DNA of 64,000 bases, taken from positions 20,189,150 to 20,253,149 of the forward strand of contig CM022665.1 in the NCBI GenBank assembly GCA_012295275.1, written 5' to 3'. The translations under genes were made by a program, and so were the position numbers. This DNA is from Chrysomallon squamiferum. Taxonomy: Eukaryota > Mollusca > Gastropoda > Neomphalida > Peltospiridae. Position 1 is the first letter of the stretch. Each line of letters begins with the position of its first letter. Positions 34,766-46,604 of this stretch are shown piece by piece. The notes beneath the pieces were generated by a model. It searched no databases. It was not told where the DNA came from and saw only the letters and a program-made list of their open reading frames with translations.

Positions 34766-34984
34766 AATTTTCTTGTTAATTCGGTTTATAAGATATTTTT
34801 AAAAAAATGTATTATATCAACATCTTACAGTATAAAAAATGTTTATAAATCTATGTAATTAGTCATCACATTTTTATAAATAGAGATCATGAAAGATAAT
34901 AATAAACATTGTGTGTCGTAAGTGATATTTATACATAACGACATGACACTTTAACATTTCTCAGTTAGATGATAGTTCTATAAT

Positions 34985-35065
34985 CGGTCTCACCAATAAT
35001 GATAATATTAATAATAATTAAATAATAATAATAATAATAATAACAATAACTACAATAATAATAAC

Positions 35066-35109
<44 letters not shown>

Positions 35110-35135
35110 CAACAACAATAATAAATAGCAAATCG
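34985..35135. repeat. (AAT)n/(AAC)n microsatellite
   Basis: Imperfect AAT/AAC triplets ending about 25 bp before the 3' end of the minus-strand ORF at 35159. Confidence 0.9.
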
Positions 35136-35158
35136 TATAAAAACGAGCAGATCACAGA

Positions 35159-36085
35159 TTATTTTTTAGAAACATCTTTACGTCCAATAACGGGCAGTTT
35201 GACCCCACCCTGACTCACCTTGATTGGCGGTGGGGGTGGGGCCGGCGTGGGCATGAGCCCGAGTATCTCTGTGTCGTGCTGGACTGAGAGCGGGCCACTG
35301 TCACTGAGATGTTTTTTGACTGTGCGGTATCCTTTCCTCGTCTTGTTACAGCAGAAACTGAACACGGGTCTTTTTATAGGCGGACACTGATTTTTATCTC
35401 GACTTGCAGTTTTCTCTTTGACTCTTTCGCCTTTGTCCGACACTTTCTGTGACGTGGCTGTCGGCGAAGGGAGCTTATTGCCCTGAGTGACGTCATAATT
35501 GGGCCGTTCAGCAGGAGCGCTGGAGACTTTGACCTCCTGGGACAGACTGAGACCTTTGAAGAGGATTTTCCGCGACTGGATGAGAGGTTTCTGTAACGCC
35601 AGAGTCGTGTTGGTTGCCCACGCACTGAGAATCGCCTGCTCGCCGGGAGTCGAGAACGTTTTCGACCACAGCAGCTTTGTCCTCCGAAAATCCGACTTCC
35701 TGCGATACTTCCCGAGAATTTCCTCCACCGGCTGAGCGCACAGCGACTTCAGCCAGAACGAGTTCGTCATCGCCTCCTCGTCACTCCTCGCCGCCCGGTC
35801 CACGAAGTAATACTCCACGTTTCTCTGCGCGGAGCCTCGACTCTCGCGAGACCTGCGTCTTCCCAACCCTGACGTCCTCACAATGAACGACTTGGTGTCG
35901 AGCAGAGTAGCACCACGTGATCCTTTCTTCCTCTTCGTCAGTTCGTCTGATCGGTTTACGTTTGACGGCGTGGATACGGGACAGCGGTACACGGCCTGGG
36001 GGGTCGGGGAGTGAGGCAGAAGTGAAACGAGTTCTTCGTAACCACCGCAGCTGTTAGTTAGAGGGTCTTCATTTTCTGTAGCCAT
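35159..36085 (-). CDS. uncharacterised 308-residue basic protein
   Basis: One open frame from ATG at 36085 (MATENEDP) to a stop at 35159-35161. The start sits one base after a sequence reading TTTATTTCTTCAG on the minus strand, so the ATG is probably in a second exon with a 5' UTR exon upstream. GC content is clearly higher than the surroundings and the frame has no low complexity, which supports real coding. The protein is rich in Ser, Lys, Arg and Pro, has no signal peptide or membrane segment, and ends with a short Pro run (APPPPPP) and a basic tail. I recognise no domain. It lies between the two GPCR genes. Confidence 0.6.
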   Translation of the reverse strand: MATENEDPLTNSCGGYEELVSLLPHSPTPQAVYRCPVSTPSNVNRSDELTKRKKGSRGATLLDTKSFIVRTSGLGRRRSRESRGSAQRNVEYYFVDRAARSDEEAMTNSFWLKSLCAQPVEEILGKYRRKSDFRRTKLLWSKTFSTPGEQAILSAWATNTTLALQKPLIQSRKILFKGLSLSQEVKVSSAPAERPNYDVTQGNKLPSPTATSQKVSDKGERVKEKTASRDKNQCPPIKRPVFSFCCNKTRKGYRTVKKHLSDSGPLSVQHDTEILGLMPTPAPPPPPIKVSQGGVKLPVIGRKDVSKK

Positions 36086-36099
36086 CCTGAAGAAATAAA

Positions 36100-36300
36100 T
36101 AACATAATCGATATAGAAACCCTTGTATAACACACACACACACACACACACACACAAATAGATAGATAGATATACACAGACAGACAGACAGACAGATAGA
36201 TAGATATGAATATATATTATGTGTATTTGTATATATTATTATCTATTTTAAGAAATTCCTTTGTAAAATACTTATGCTGTGTGTAGAAGTTTAGCCATAT
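36100..36300. repeat. (CA)n and CAGA/GATA repeats
   Basis: (CA)n 36129-36157, then GATA and CAGA repeats to 36205. These lie in the presumed 5' intron of the minus-strand ORF. Confidence 0.85.
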
Positions 36301-36980
36301 TTCTATATTAATCAAAATTCAAAGACGAGTAGTAGTAATAGTAGTAGTAATAATAATTAATTAAATAAGTAAATAAATAATCGGGAGGCAATAATAATTA
36401 CATACCAACGTAAATACGTTAGTATAAGAAGTAATTTAATATAAGATCTGGAAATGCAAAGGCAAAAAGATTTGAAACAGGAGTTCTTATAAGACGGGTA
36501 CAGGCTAGTCCGTATATAACCTAATCCTGCCTGTAATCGTAAAGAAAATACAACACCCTCTAGATCCGCACCTGTTCGGTGTTAATAGCTTGTTTTGTTG
36601 GAAGTTTAATGTAACCCTTGTTCTGTTTATTTCTTTTAACCTTGACGTGTCACGTGATCCAATCAGTGACACGGTGGGGATTTCACGATTAATTATGTTA
36701 TTATTTTCACGCAAACATGTCGGCTCTGAAAACACGACGTCATTCGTCTTGTGTTAAACTGATTGATAAAGGTGAATAAAAATTTCATGAAACAAGATAT
36801 TCTGCGCTTAATCTAATCACGAGTTGTCGCCAGTCAGTTTTCTCCAGTCTCACAATTTTTCTTAATTAAACTGTGTTCTGGGAATAGAAACAACTAAAAA
36901 ATATATATAAAAAACAATAACAATACTTAACCAATCCATGGAATACTGTTATTAGTATTAGTTTGATTATTAATTTTATT
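36301..36980. other. unassigned sequence
   Basis: Could contain the 5' exon of the minus-strand ORF at 35159. No exon can be defined with confidence. Confidence 0.4.
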
Positions 36981-36982
36981 AA

Positions 36983-37145
36983 TGTTGTTGTTGTTGTTAT
37001 TGGGTCTGGGAATATTAGAAAAGTACCTTATTATTAAACCATGAATTATTATTATTTATTATTATTATTATTATTACTATTATTGTTGTTGTTGTTGTTA
37101 TTGGGTCTGGGAATATTAGAAAAGTACCTCATTATTAAACCATGA

Positions 37146-37213
<68 letters not shown>

Positions 37214-37515
37214 TATTGTTGTTGTTGTTGTTGTTGTTGTAATTACTATTATAATCATTATTACTATTATTACTACTATCCTACCACCACCACTATTACT
37301 AGCATTACTATTACTACTACTGCTACTATCACTGCTACTGCTGCTACAACTATTACTGCTGCTACAACTATTACTACTACTACTACTACTTGTATTATAA
37401 TTATTGTTCCTTTTGATGTTACTATTATTACAATTATTATTATTGTTATTGTTCTTGTTGTTGTTGTTATTAGCAGTACTAATAGTAGTTGTATTATTAT
37501 TATCATCATCATCAT
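36983..37515. repeat. duplicated 70-bp segment and TTA/CTA/TTG triplet tract
   Basis: A segment with TTATTGGGTCTGGGAATATT occurs at 36983-37052 and again at 37084-37152, followed by (TTA)n and mixed triplets to about 37515. Reading frames here are repeat artefacts. Confidence 0.85.
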
Positions 37516-37828
37516 CTGATTATCATCATCATTATTATTTAAAATTCAGATGATTTTCAAGGTACACTCTACACGACGATGGTGTTGGTTCCCTTTCTGA
37601 AATGCTGGATCTGCCTCTGAATATGTCACATTAAATACAAAATAACTTACTCAACTAACTGAACTTGAAACAAAGAATGCCAAAGACGATTAAATCTGCA
37701 CAGATTTAGTAAAGAGACTCTGTATAATCCACCAGGATTAGTTTATATATATATATATATATATATGTATATGTATATGTATGTATGTATGTGTGTATGT
37801 ATGTACACACATACACATATATGTATAC

Positions 37829-37872
<44 letters not shown>

Positions 37873-38930
37873 GTATGTGTATATGTACGTATGTATGGAT
37901 GTACACACACACATATATGTGTTAATATAATCATCAAAAGTAATAATTATAAATTCATCATTCACGTTTTACTGCTGTTTCTTATTCAGTTAAGTGTATA
38001 AACAGTGTGCTGCGTAATTTTATTTATTTACTTTTTATAATTATATACGTGTGTGTGTGTATGTGTGTGTGTATGTGTGTGTGTGTGTGTGTGTTATAAT
38101 GTATGTTTGTCTGTTTTTAATTAAAAAGCATTTTAAACGCCTGTGTATGTTGATAACATATTCACAGCAAGGTTTAATTACCACGGTAACAAAAGGTCAA
38201 ATACACTGTTTGTGAAAAATTAATGCGCCGGTCAAAACAATAAAAGAGTGCCAATAACAGAGAGAGACTTGTCTCAGACTATCCATGAACACGGCTTACA
38301 GGCGAACCAGCCAAGTTTACACCCAATAATCATTATACAGCTATTTACAGAATTTGTCATGTTTATTGGCAATTATATCTCATATTACGGACTAGACTAG
38401 ACTCGTCATACGTACCACAGAAAGCGTGCTTTAACCTCAGGGTTGTGCTGTTTATAACTAACTATACAGTGAACTCTACAGAGTACTTATCTCTGCTGTA
38501 AATATTAATTCTCTAACCCGATCAGTTTAATCTGTCAGTTTACGGTTATGTTACAACATGTACGAATATTTATCAGTAACGCTGTTAAAACACACACACA
38601 CAGGATAAAGACTAGGTCTGGTGATGATGTATCTACAGTCAAAAATAACATAGAGAAATAAAAACTTATATTACACACAAACAGGCACACAGTAACACGC
38701 ATCTACATACATACATTTTTATACACATACACACATATACATGCATAGCACTTAGACACATATATACCATATAAATTTATACATGCATAGATATGAAAAT
38801 AAATGCATGATATTAATAACTTGTAGAACAAATCGTTTTTTTTCGAAGCAGTCAGTTAAACGGTGATGTAAAATTATTACTGTTACCAAACAGTCATCTA
38901 GTTCATATCACTCGCATGTTGTTACTGGTG
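37516..38930. other. spacer with (TA)n, ATGT and GT repeats
   Basis: TA/TATG arrays 37742-37920, (GT)n 38048-38094. 38100-38930 is AT-rich with no gene seen. Confidence 0.8.
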
Positions 38931-38934
38931 CTAT

Positions 38935-39490
38935 TTTATGTATAGTAAAATTATATTATTTTTATCTATAATTAAACATAGTATATTATTTGTACATATA
39001 ATTAAACTGTATTACTTTTTTATATAACAGAACACACTATGTTATACACATAACAAAACTATATACATTTTTACAGATAACAAAACTATATTATTTTTGC
39101 ATATAATAAACTATATTATTTTTGCATATAATAAAACTATATTATTTTTACACAGTAAAACTATATTATTTTTTACATATAGTAAAACTATATTATTTAA
39201 ACATATAACAAACTATATTATTTTTACACATAATGAAACTATATTGTTTTTACACGTAATAAAACTATATTGTTTTTACACAAAATAAAACTATATTGTT
39301 TTTACACGTAATAAAACTATATTGTTTTTACACAAAATAAAACTATATTGTTTTTACACGTTTAAAACTATATTGTTTTTACACGTAATAAAACACACTA
39401 TATTGTTTTTACACAAAATAAAACTATATTGTTTTTACACATAATAAAACTATATTGTTTTTACACGTAATAGAACACACTGTGTTATTT
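38935..39490. repeat. 25-30-bp minisatellite of the type TTTTTACACATAATAAAACTATATTG
   Basis: About twenty head-to-tail copies with substitutions; the right half is more uniform (TTTTTACACGTAATAAAACTATATTG) than the left. Confidence 0.9.
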
Positions 39491-40751
39491 CTGCATATAA
39501 TAAAGCAGACTGTTAGTTTTACCTGAAGAATCATCCAGACAGGTGACACGAAGTTAAACAAGAAACACATCCTTATGACTTAGAGAACTCGTTCATGTCC
39601 GACTCCTTCTGAACTCTCCACCATTTTTTATTTATTATTATTATTATTTTAAATTTTGTCCGTCCTGCAGTGTTATTGTTTTATCAGTTGATCGCTGCGT
39701 AACAACGGGACGGAACCAGTGTGGTGATACATGACATTTTCTGAACGCGTTCAAAAAAAAAAAAAAAAAATTACAGTTTGCTATTGGAGTATTATTCGTG
39801 ATCAACCACCCGTGTCATTGTTTCTGGATATCTGATAAGTATGTTAGCTTTGTGCAGCTGATTGCCGGGGTGTAAGGCGCGGGGTAGCGGGGGTGGGGGG
39901 TTGTAGGACCGGGATCACAAAATCTAGTAGTTACAACATTGACGACATCAAACCCTGGATTACAGTCATGTACTTAAAGTGCCGCTCTCGACTGAAGTAT
40001 AAACGCTTCATTAGCTGAAACTGTATTTATATTATAAATAAATATAGCCTAGTGTTTGATGGCGATGCATTAGCATTTATTATTATAATTTATTTACTTA
40101 CTTTTTAATTTACTCACTTACGTACTAACTTCCGTAGTTATTTACTTATCTTACGAGAGTAATTATCGCTTCCTACGAAGCACGCCGTTCTTTGTCTTTC
40201 GTCATTTTTGTGTGCATCTAATTTTACGGGAAACCTGGCACTGTCAAGTATGTAGTTTAGGATTTGATATCTGACTAAATAAATAAATAAATGTATGTAT
40301 GTATGTATGTATGTATGTATGTATGTATGTATGTATGTATGTATGTATGTATGTATGTTTGTATGTTTGTATATCTGTATATCTATGTATGTATGTAGGT
40401 AGGTAGGTAGGTAGGTAGGTAGGTAGGCAGGTATGTTTATATGCATGTATATAAGATAACAGAGATATCTCGGTGTGACGCCACGTGTCTGCTGACAATA
40501 AAAACTAGGAATGTGTTGTAACGGTTTTTTCAATAACACAGCAGACGTTTTATTTTCTGAATGATACAGAACTAAACTGCCACGGCAGAGCCGTAGTTGC
40601 AGTTTAAATACTTTTTACGGAGTAACGATATCACGCAGACCAGACATCTACTCCTGTCATACGACTGAGTACTCGTGTCGTAAGTGTCGTTTCACAGAAA
40701 TGATGTTCGAGAAAAGAACAGCTGTAGAACACCCACTCAGTTTCCTTTTTC

Positions 40752-40806
<55 letters not shown>

Positions 40807-41617
40807 TAACGTCACAGTACGATTCTAAACTAAAAGCTTTATCTTGGCGCCATCCTAAAACATTTAAATTTAGTTATATTAAAAAATAATAATAATAATA
40901 ATAATAATTATTATAACATCAGTAGTAATAGTAATAGTGGTGGTGGTGGTGGTAATTTTTTTTTAAAAATGCTGCTTCTAGTATATTTTATGATGTTGCT
41001 GTTTCTTTGTAAACAATAAAACATTTTGTTATAAAAGGAAAATAAAACAGTTAATCGTTTTAGAAAATTACAATTTGTATAATCTTTCAAGTTAATAATT
41101 ATTAAATTGTGTATCTTACAATTTTGCCATTGATAATAAAAACAATTATTATCGTTGTTGTTGTTGTTAATTTTTATTATCATCACCATCATCATAATCA
41201 TCATCATCATCGTTATTATTATTATTATTATTCGATAGTTAGGGTTTTCCTATTAGTTAATAAATACCCAAGACACGAATGTTTTTGATAAACTAACAGG
41301 GTATGCGGAATGTGAAGTAACTGAAAAGACGCACTAAGAAGGATCGATCCTCTGACGTTGATTTAGAAATATCTTGATCGTTTTGTTTATTTTGTTTTAC
41401 CTGGTACAGGTGAAGATTAGCATTCTTTTGTATCAGGTGAATCTGCAATTAAACACCTTTTAGTAACATTAATTATCATTAATGATATAATTACCTTTTC
41501 ACTGAGAATATCACACTTACGTTTGTACGTACAAGAAGATGACGAATGGAAGAGTGTGAATGTGTGATGAGTTGTTCTGAGTAAAAAAAAAAAATTCTGT
41601 TTGATGTTACTCTAAAT
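39491..41617. other. spacer with (TATG)n, (GGTA)n and (CA)n
   Basis: (TATG)n about 40290-40365 followed by (GGTA)n 40396-40430, (CA)n 40757-40803, TTA/AAT short runs 40885-41235. The last 300 bp precede the GPCR start and should hold its promoter; no specific element is identified. Confidence 0.75.
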
Positions 41618-42771
41618 ATGTCTTTACAACAAGACAACGTCTCTCTTACTGCTGCTGCGTGTTCCTGTCTCTACGACAACGTCTCTCTGTCTAATACTAC
41701 GCGTTCCTGGCTTAACAACAACGACAGCCTCGTCACTAGTAAAACCGTGGACAACGACATTATCAACATCAACACCCATCCTTTACAAGTGTGGATACGT
41801 GCTCTTGTCATCATTATAGTGACGACGTTAATCATCCTCTCCAACATCATCAACGTGTTCGTGTTGCGACGTGTAGACGGGATTCCGCGGGTAGCTCGGG
41901 TGTGTCTTATAAACCTGGGTCTCGCTGATCTGGCTGTGGGAGCCGTCACGTGCAGTCTGTCTATTCTTCCTGCTTTTCTCGGACAGTGGCCTTACGGGAC
42001 CATCATGTGTCAAATCTCCAGTGTCGTGCACGGGTCATCGGCTACAGTGTCCATCTGGACACTGTCCATTATCAGCGTGGACAGATACATCGCACTGGTC
42101 AAACCACTGAAGTACCCGCTGTGCGTGTCCATAAAAAGTGTGTTATTCTAATTTCCCTCACGTGGATTTTGGCTATCATCATTTTCATAGCGCCTATACC
42201 AGTCAAACACACACTAAACTACTACCAGTTCAGTGACGTTGAGATAATGTGTGGCTTGTACTGGGAGTACCCGCTCTTCGGCATCATCACTATAGCCGTT
42301 GTGCACGTTGCATCTGCCGCCGTCATCGTCGGCTGTACAATCAAAATCGCGGTGTCGATTTGCAAAGTGAACAAAGTGCTGAACACGACGAGAAACGGAC
42401 CCAAGCCTGTTCTGAGACGTCGTCGTGAACTGAAGGCGGTGAGGACGCTGATAACAACAGCGCTGACGTTTTTCCTGTTCTGGGGGCCGTACGTTGTGAG
42501 TGTTTTGATGCTGTCGTTTGACAAGACGTCCCGCGTTCCACCTCTCGTTGAGTTCACGTTTGTGTGGATGGCAAACAGCAACAGCTTCATCAACGTCGTC
42601 ATCTACTCCTACCTCTACAAGACGTTCAGAATTCAGCTCAGAGTCCTCCTCGTCCGCGTCTGTCCATGTTGTAGATATTGTGTGCACGTTGACGACGTCG
42701 ACTCTCAGATAGGACCGGGTGTGCAGGGAACCTATCTCTCTGACAGGCGAGGGTCAAACGTTCGATACTGA
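41618..42771 (+). CDS. rhodopsin-like GPCR with a one-base frameshift
   Basis: A paralogue of the receptor at 30983. Frame 1 starts at ATG 41618, has NVS, NVS, NTT and NDS sequons in the N-terminus, TM1-TM3 and DRY at residues 155-157, then stops at TAA 42149-42151. The rest of the protein (TM4 from HKKCVILISLTW, loop-2 CGLYWEYP, FFLFWGPY in TM6, NSFINVVIY in TM7) continues in another frame to TGA 42769-42771. Alignment with the paralogue places the loss of one base at about 42127-42132 in the loop after KYP. Everything on both sides is intact, so this is a very young pseudogene, a polymorphism or a sequencing error. Confidence 0.85.
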
Positions 42772-42777
42772 GTCTTT

Positions 42778-42831
<54 letters not shown>

Positions 42832-43142
42832 AAGAAATACATAAAACTCAGATATACTGTTATAAATTACTTATTAAGTAAATAAATCTCATTCGCGCTC
42901 CCACTAAGAGAGATTAACCAGTGTACGTTTTGAAAGCAATTAAATCATAGAGCATTTTCCGAACAGTCGTTAAATGTAAAATAATTATTATTTAAAATTC
43001 ATTTCTATTTTCCGTTTGTTGCAAGAAAACACTAAATTAGACAGGATATCTTGAGCAGTTTTTAAATGTAAAACAATAAAAAAATAAAAATTAAATTATT
43101 TTCTGTTCTTCGTTTGTAACAAGTAACTACTAAATTATAGCG

Positions 43143-43177
<35 letters not shown>

Positions 43178-43214
43178 TTGTTACGTTTTACAAAACCATT
43201 GACTCATAAGACAT
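42772..43214. other. spacer with (TTA)n and poly-T
   Basis: (TTA)n 42781-42830 directly after the GPCR stop and a T run 43146-43176. Confidence 0.85.
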
Positions 43215-43216
43215 AC

Positions 43217-43800
43217 AGTGGTACCTTGACTTGCGAGTTTAATTCGTTCCGTGACCGAGCTCGTAACTCAATTTGTTCGTATATTAAATCAATTTTCCCA
43301 ACTGAAATTAATTGAAATACCATTAATCCGTTCCAGCCCCACAATCACTATCCCAATTTTTTGTAATGTGTTTTTAAATAAGAAAAATGTATGCATAAAT
43401 GACAAATATTGTATAAAAAAAAAAAAACTAAATACAAAAGAATGTAAAGATATAAATTGGTTTTAGAAATTTAGAAATCAGTTTAGAAATTATTTTAACG
43501 CCTTTGGCTGGAGTTACAGCCTTTATCGACTCCTTCTGCTTCGGTACGGTATTTATTATTTAAAATTTATTATTTAAAATATTGTATAAGTACTACGCTC
43601 ATACTGCCTAGCCATGTTGACTAAACGAACACCTCGCTCATGTTTATCTATGATTTCATGCTTTAATTCAATGCACATGATCCGCTTCTTCTTCTCAGCA
43701 CTCTGCTTTGCACTCGCTTTCTTCGGATCCATGGATTTTGGCAAAATACTGCATAAAACGCGAGAAAAACACAACAGAGATGCTTCAACGGCGAGGTAAC
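43217..43800 (-). mobile_element. truncated pogo/Tigger-type DNA transposon
   Basis: CAGTGGTACCTTGACTTGCG at 43217 looks like a Tigger-family terminal inverted repeat. The minus strand at about 43576-43735 encodes the start of a transposase: MDPKKASAKQSAEKKKR, then a helix-turn-helix region with LKHEIIDKHERGVR and MARQYERSTYTI, the N-terminal pogo/CENP-B-like DNA-binding domain. The DDE catalytic domain is absent and I see no matching inverted repeat past 43800, so this is an internally deleted, end-truncated copy that cannot move on its own. Confidence 0.75.
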
Positions 43801-44292
43801 AACGTGAAGCAAACGAATAAGACCGTGTTATTTTACTGAAAGTGGTTACTGGGTCAGTACACCATTCTTGTTAAACATTGATCTTACATAAAATTGAACT
43901 TGAAACCTTGAATGAAATTACAGAAGCGCTGAAAACTGATCAGTTAAAACACCATCTTGTTTTGCAACGTGTACTTAATTCATTTCATTGTCAACACTCA
44001 TTAAACTGTCGAATTAAGACATGTTAATTAATAACCTCGACATAGACGATTCAGTCTCGTAAAGCCAGGAAAGAGAAATTTGAGTTTTGTGTTATTTTAC
44101 CTCTGACCACTGAATAAATAAAATATTTTTCTTAACACTTTTCTCTTTGAAATTTAATATCTTACTTATCTACAGACTGATTCAGTATTTATTTATTTAT
44201 TTATATATGTTTAATTTATTAATCTGATTTCTCAGTTTACACGACATGTATCTAAAAAATAAAGATAAATAAATAAATAAATAAATAGATAG

Positions 44293-44331
<39 letters not shown>

Positions 44332-44780
44332 TTCTACCTGATTTACATTTTCATATCTTAAAATAGAGAAACATTGAAACACTTCACCTTTCTACACTTA
44401 AAAAAAAAAAATAAAAAAATAATAATAATCAGAGAAAATCGGATTGCTTTTAACTGTCAGATCCATTTAGCTTTTTCGAATCACGTGATACTTACTAAGG
44501 TTTTGTCTTGCATTTAAAAATAATTTAATGACATTTAAATTATTGACATGTTAAACAATTAATTACCTTACTAACCCTCCATGTTCAATATGCGCGCGAA
44601 TCGTTTTTATATACACAAAGTTTTGTTCATCCTTTCATCCTTTTATTTTATTTTATTTTGTATGACTTTATTTAATTAAAGATCTGTCTGTGACAGTTAT
44701 TTTGTTCTCATTCAAGTGATAACTAAATAAATGAAATAAAATAAGAAAACAAAATATTGTGTTTCGTGTAAGCTTTGTTC
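43801..44780. other. AT-rich spacer
   Basis: TTTA/AAT repeats near 44190-44330; nothing else recognised. Confidence 0.7.
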
Positions 44781-44829
44781 ACAGAGTATTTCTGTGAACA
44801 TTGAAATGTATTACTATTGTTATTTTATA

Positions 44830-44862
44830 TTATTATCATCATCATCATCAGCATCATCGTCA

Positions 44863-44903
<41 letters not shown>

Positions 44904-45091
44904 TATTATTATTATTATTACCATTATTATCAATATTACTATCATTATTATTATCATTAATATCTTCATCAGCATCATAATCGTCACCGTCATCGTTATT
45001 ATTGTTGTTATTGTTGTTGTTTCCATTATTATCAGCATTACTATCATTATTATTATCATTAATATCACCAGCATCTTCATCATCATCATCA

Positions 45092-45152
<61 letters not shown>

Positions 45153-45225
45153 GCCATCGTCATCATTGCTGTTGCTCTTATTTTGTTGCTGCCTTACTCA
45201 TCATCATCATCATCTTCATCATCAT
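44830..45225. repeat. TTA/TCA compound triplet tract
   Basis: Mixed (TCA)n and (TTA)n over about 400 bp; poly-Ile/Asn/Leu frames are artefacts. Confidence 0.9.
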
Positions 45226-45502
45226 CAGTGACCATTGATCATCTTTAGATAAAACAGCACCAAGCGAGTCACGTAGAATACTGAGAGACAGGCACTAACA
45301 GCCTGTCAAGTTTAACTAATGAATTCTTTCAAGTCAGGAATAGATGTGGACAGAAATGGTCTGCACTTGTTCTTTTCAATTACATTTGGCTTCGACACGG
45401 ATTTAAATATATTCTGACGTCACCTCAATAAGCTGAACAGTAATTTCTGCTTACTTGGCAATATTTTTTACATAATTATTTCTTTTCTGTCTTCTTTTCT
45501 TT

Positions 45503-45568
<66 letters not shown>

Positions 45569-46125
45569 CTTATCTAGTATTCTGCGCATCGAAAAGGATT
45601 AAAACTGTAACTAACAGTCGTCACGTGATCTCAATACCGTTACAGCACAGCGAGGTTCAGCCGTAAACTGCTATTATTCTTAGTTGATGGTCGTAAAACC
45701 AAGAAAATACTGACTGTCATACAGCGAGGGAAGGCAGCAGAAGACTTCCCTGTGCGTAATGTTTCCGTCTGCATGCGGGCGTGTTTCTTTGTTTCTGAGA
45801 TGACAAGCTATATACGTAGTTCTAGGTATTCACAATAGTGTGTTGACACAGATAGCATTAAACCAGAAAACAATTACAGCAAGGTTATCGAAGTATTTTA
45901 ACGTATACTGATGACGTGACGTACGTACGAACGACTGATGTGTTATGCTGAGATAAAAAAAAAAATATATTTAGTTTTATTTACTAACAACGGTGATTTA
46001 GTTTGTGTTAAATGTACAGACACAGTCTGCAGACTAAGGGTTGTCTAGTCTAGAGAATGTTATAAACAGAACGTTTGATTCGCAGTTTGTAAGCTGACAG
46101 TCGTGCGCCGAACGTGTATTAGTGA
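45226..46125. other. spacer with long (TA)n
   Basis: (TA)n at 45506-45564. No gene is seen in the flanking sequence. Confidence 0.8.
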
Positions 46126-46127
46126 GC

Positions 46128-46525
46128 AGAGCAGTTTGCGTGAAATCAGTGAGTAGTGAGTGAGTAGTTTGTGTGAAATCAGTGAGCAATGAGTGAGTAG
46201 TTTGTGTGAAATCAGTGAGCAGTGAATGAGTAGTGAGTGAGTAGTTTGTGTAAAACGAGTGAGTAGTGAGCAGTTTGTATGACATCAGTGAGTAGTGAGT
46301 GAATAGTTTGTGTGAAATCAGTGAGCAGTGAGTGAGTAGTTTGTGTAAAATGAGTGAGTAGTGAGCAGTTTGCGTGAAATCTGTGAGTAGTGAGTGAGTA
46401 GTTTGTGTGAAATCAGTGAGCAGTGAGTGAGTAGTTTGTGTAAAACGAGTGAGTAGTGAGCAGTTTGTGTGACATCAGTGAGTGGTGTAATGAGTAGTTT
46501 GTGTGAAATCAGTGAGTAGTGAATA
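46128..46525. repeat. minisatellite (GTGAGTAGTTTGTGTGAAAT type)
   Basis: About 400 bp of 38-45-bp units built from GTGAGTAG and TTTGTGTGAAATCA submotifs, arranged in a higher-order alternation with GTAAAACGAGTGAG variants. Minus-strand Thr/Leu-rich frames are translations of the repeat. Confidence 0.9.
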
Positions 46526-46569
46526 TATATTAATTCATTGTCATTCATTTCAACACTTTAAAATGAAAA

Positions 46570-46604
<35 letters not shown>

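Noticed and set aside
41335-41360. GGATCGATCC B-box-like sequence
   Set aside because: No A-box-like partner at tRNA spacing on either strand.
42214-42687. Minus-strand frame opposite the second GPCR
   Set aside because: Shadow of the coding strand; no domain features.
46128-46525. CRISPR-like regular repeat
   Set aside because: The units are contiguous minisatellite copies without unique spacers, in an animal genome.
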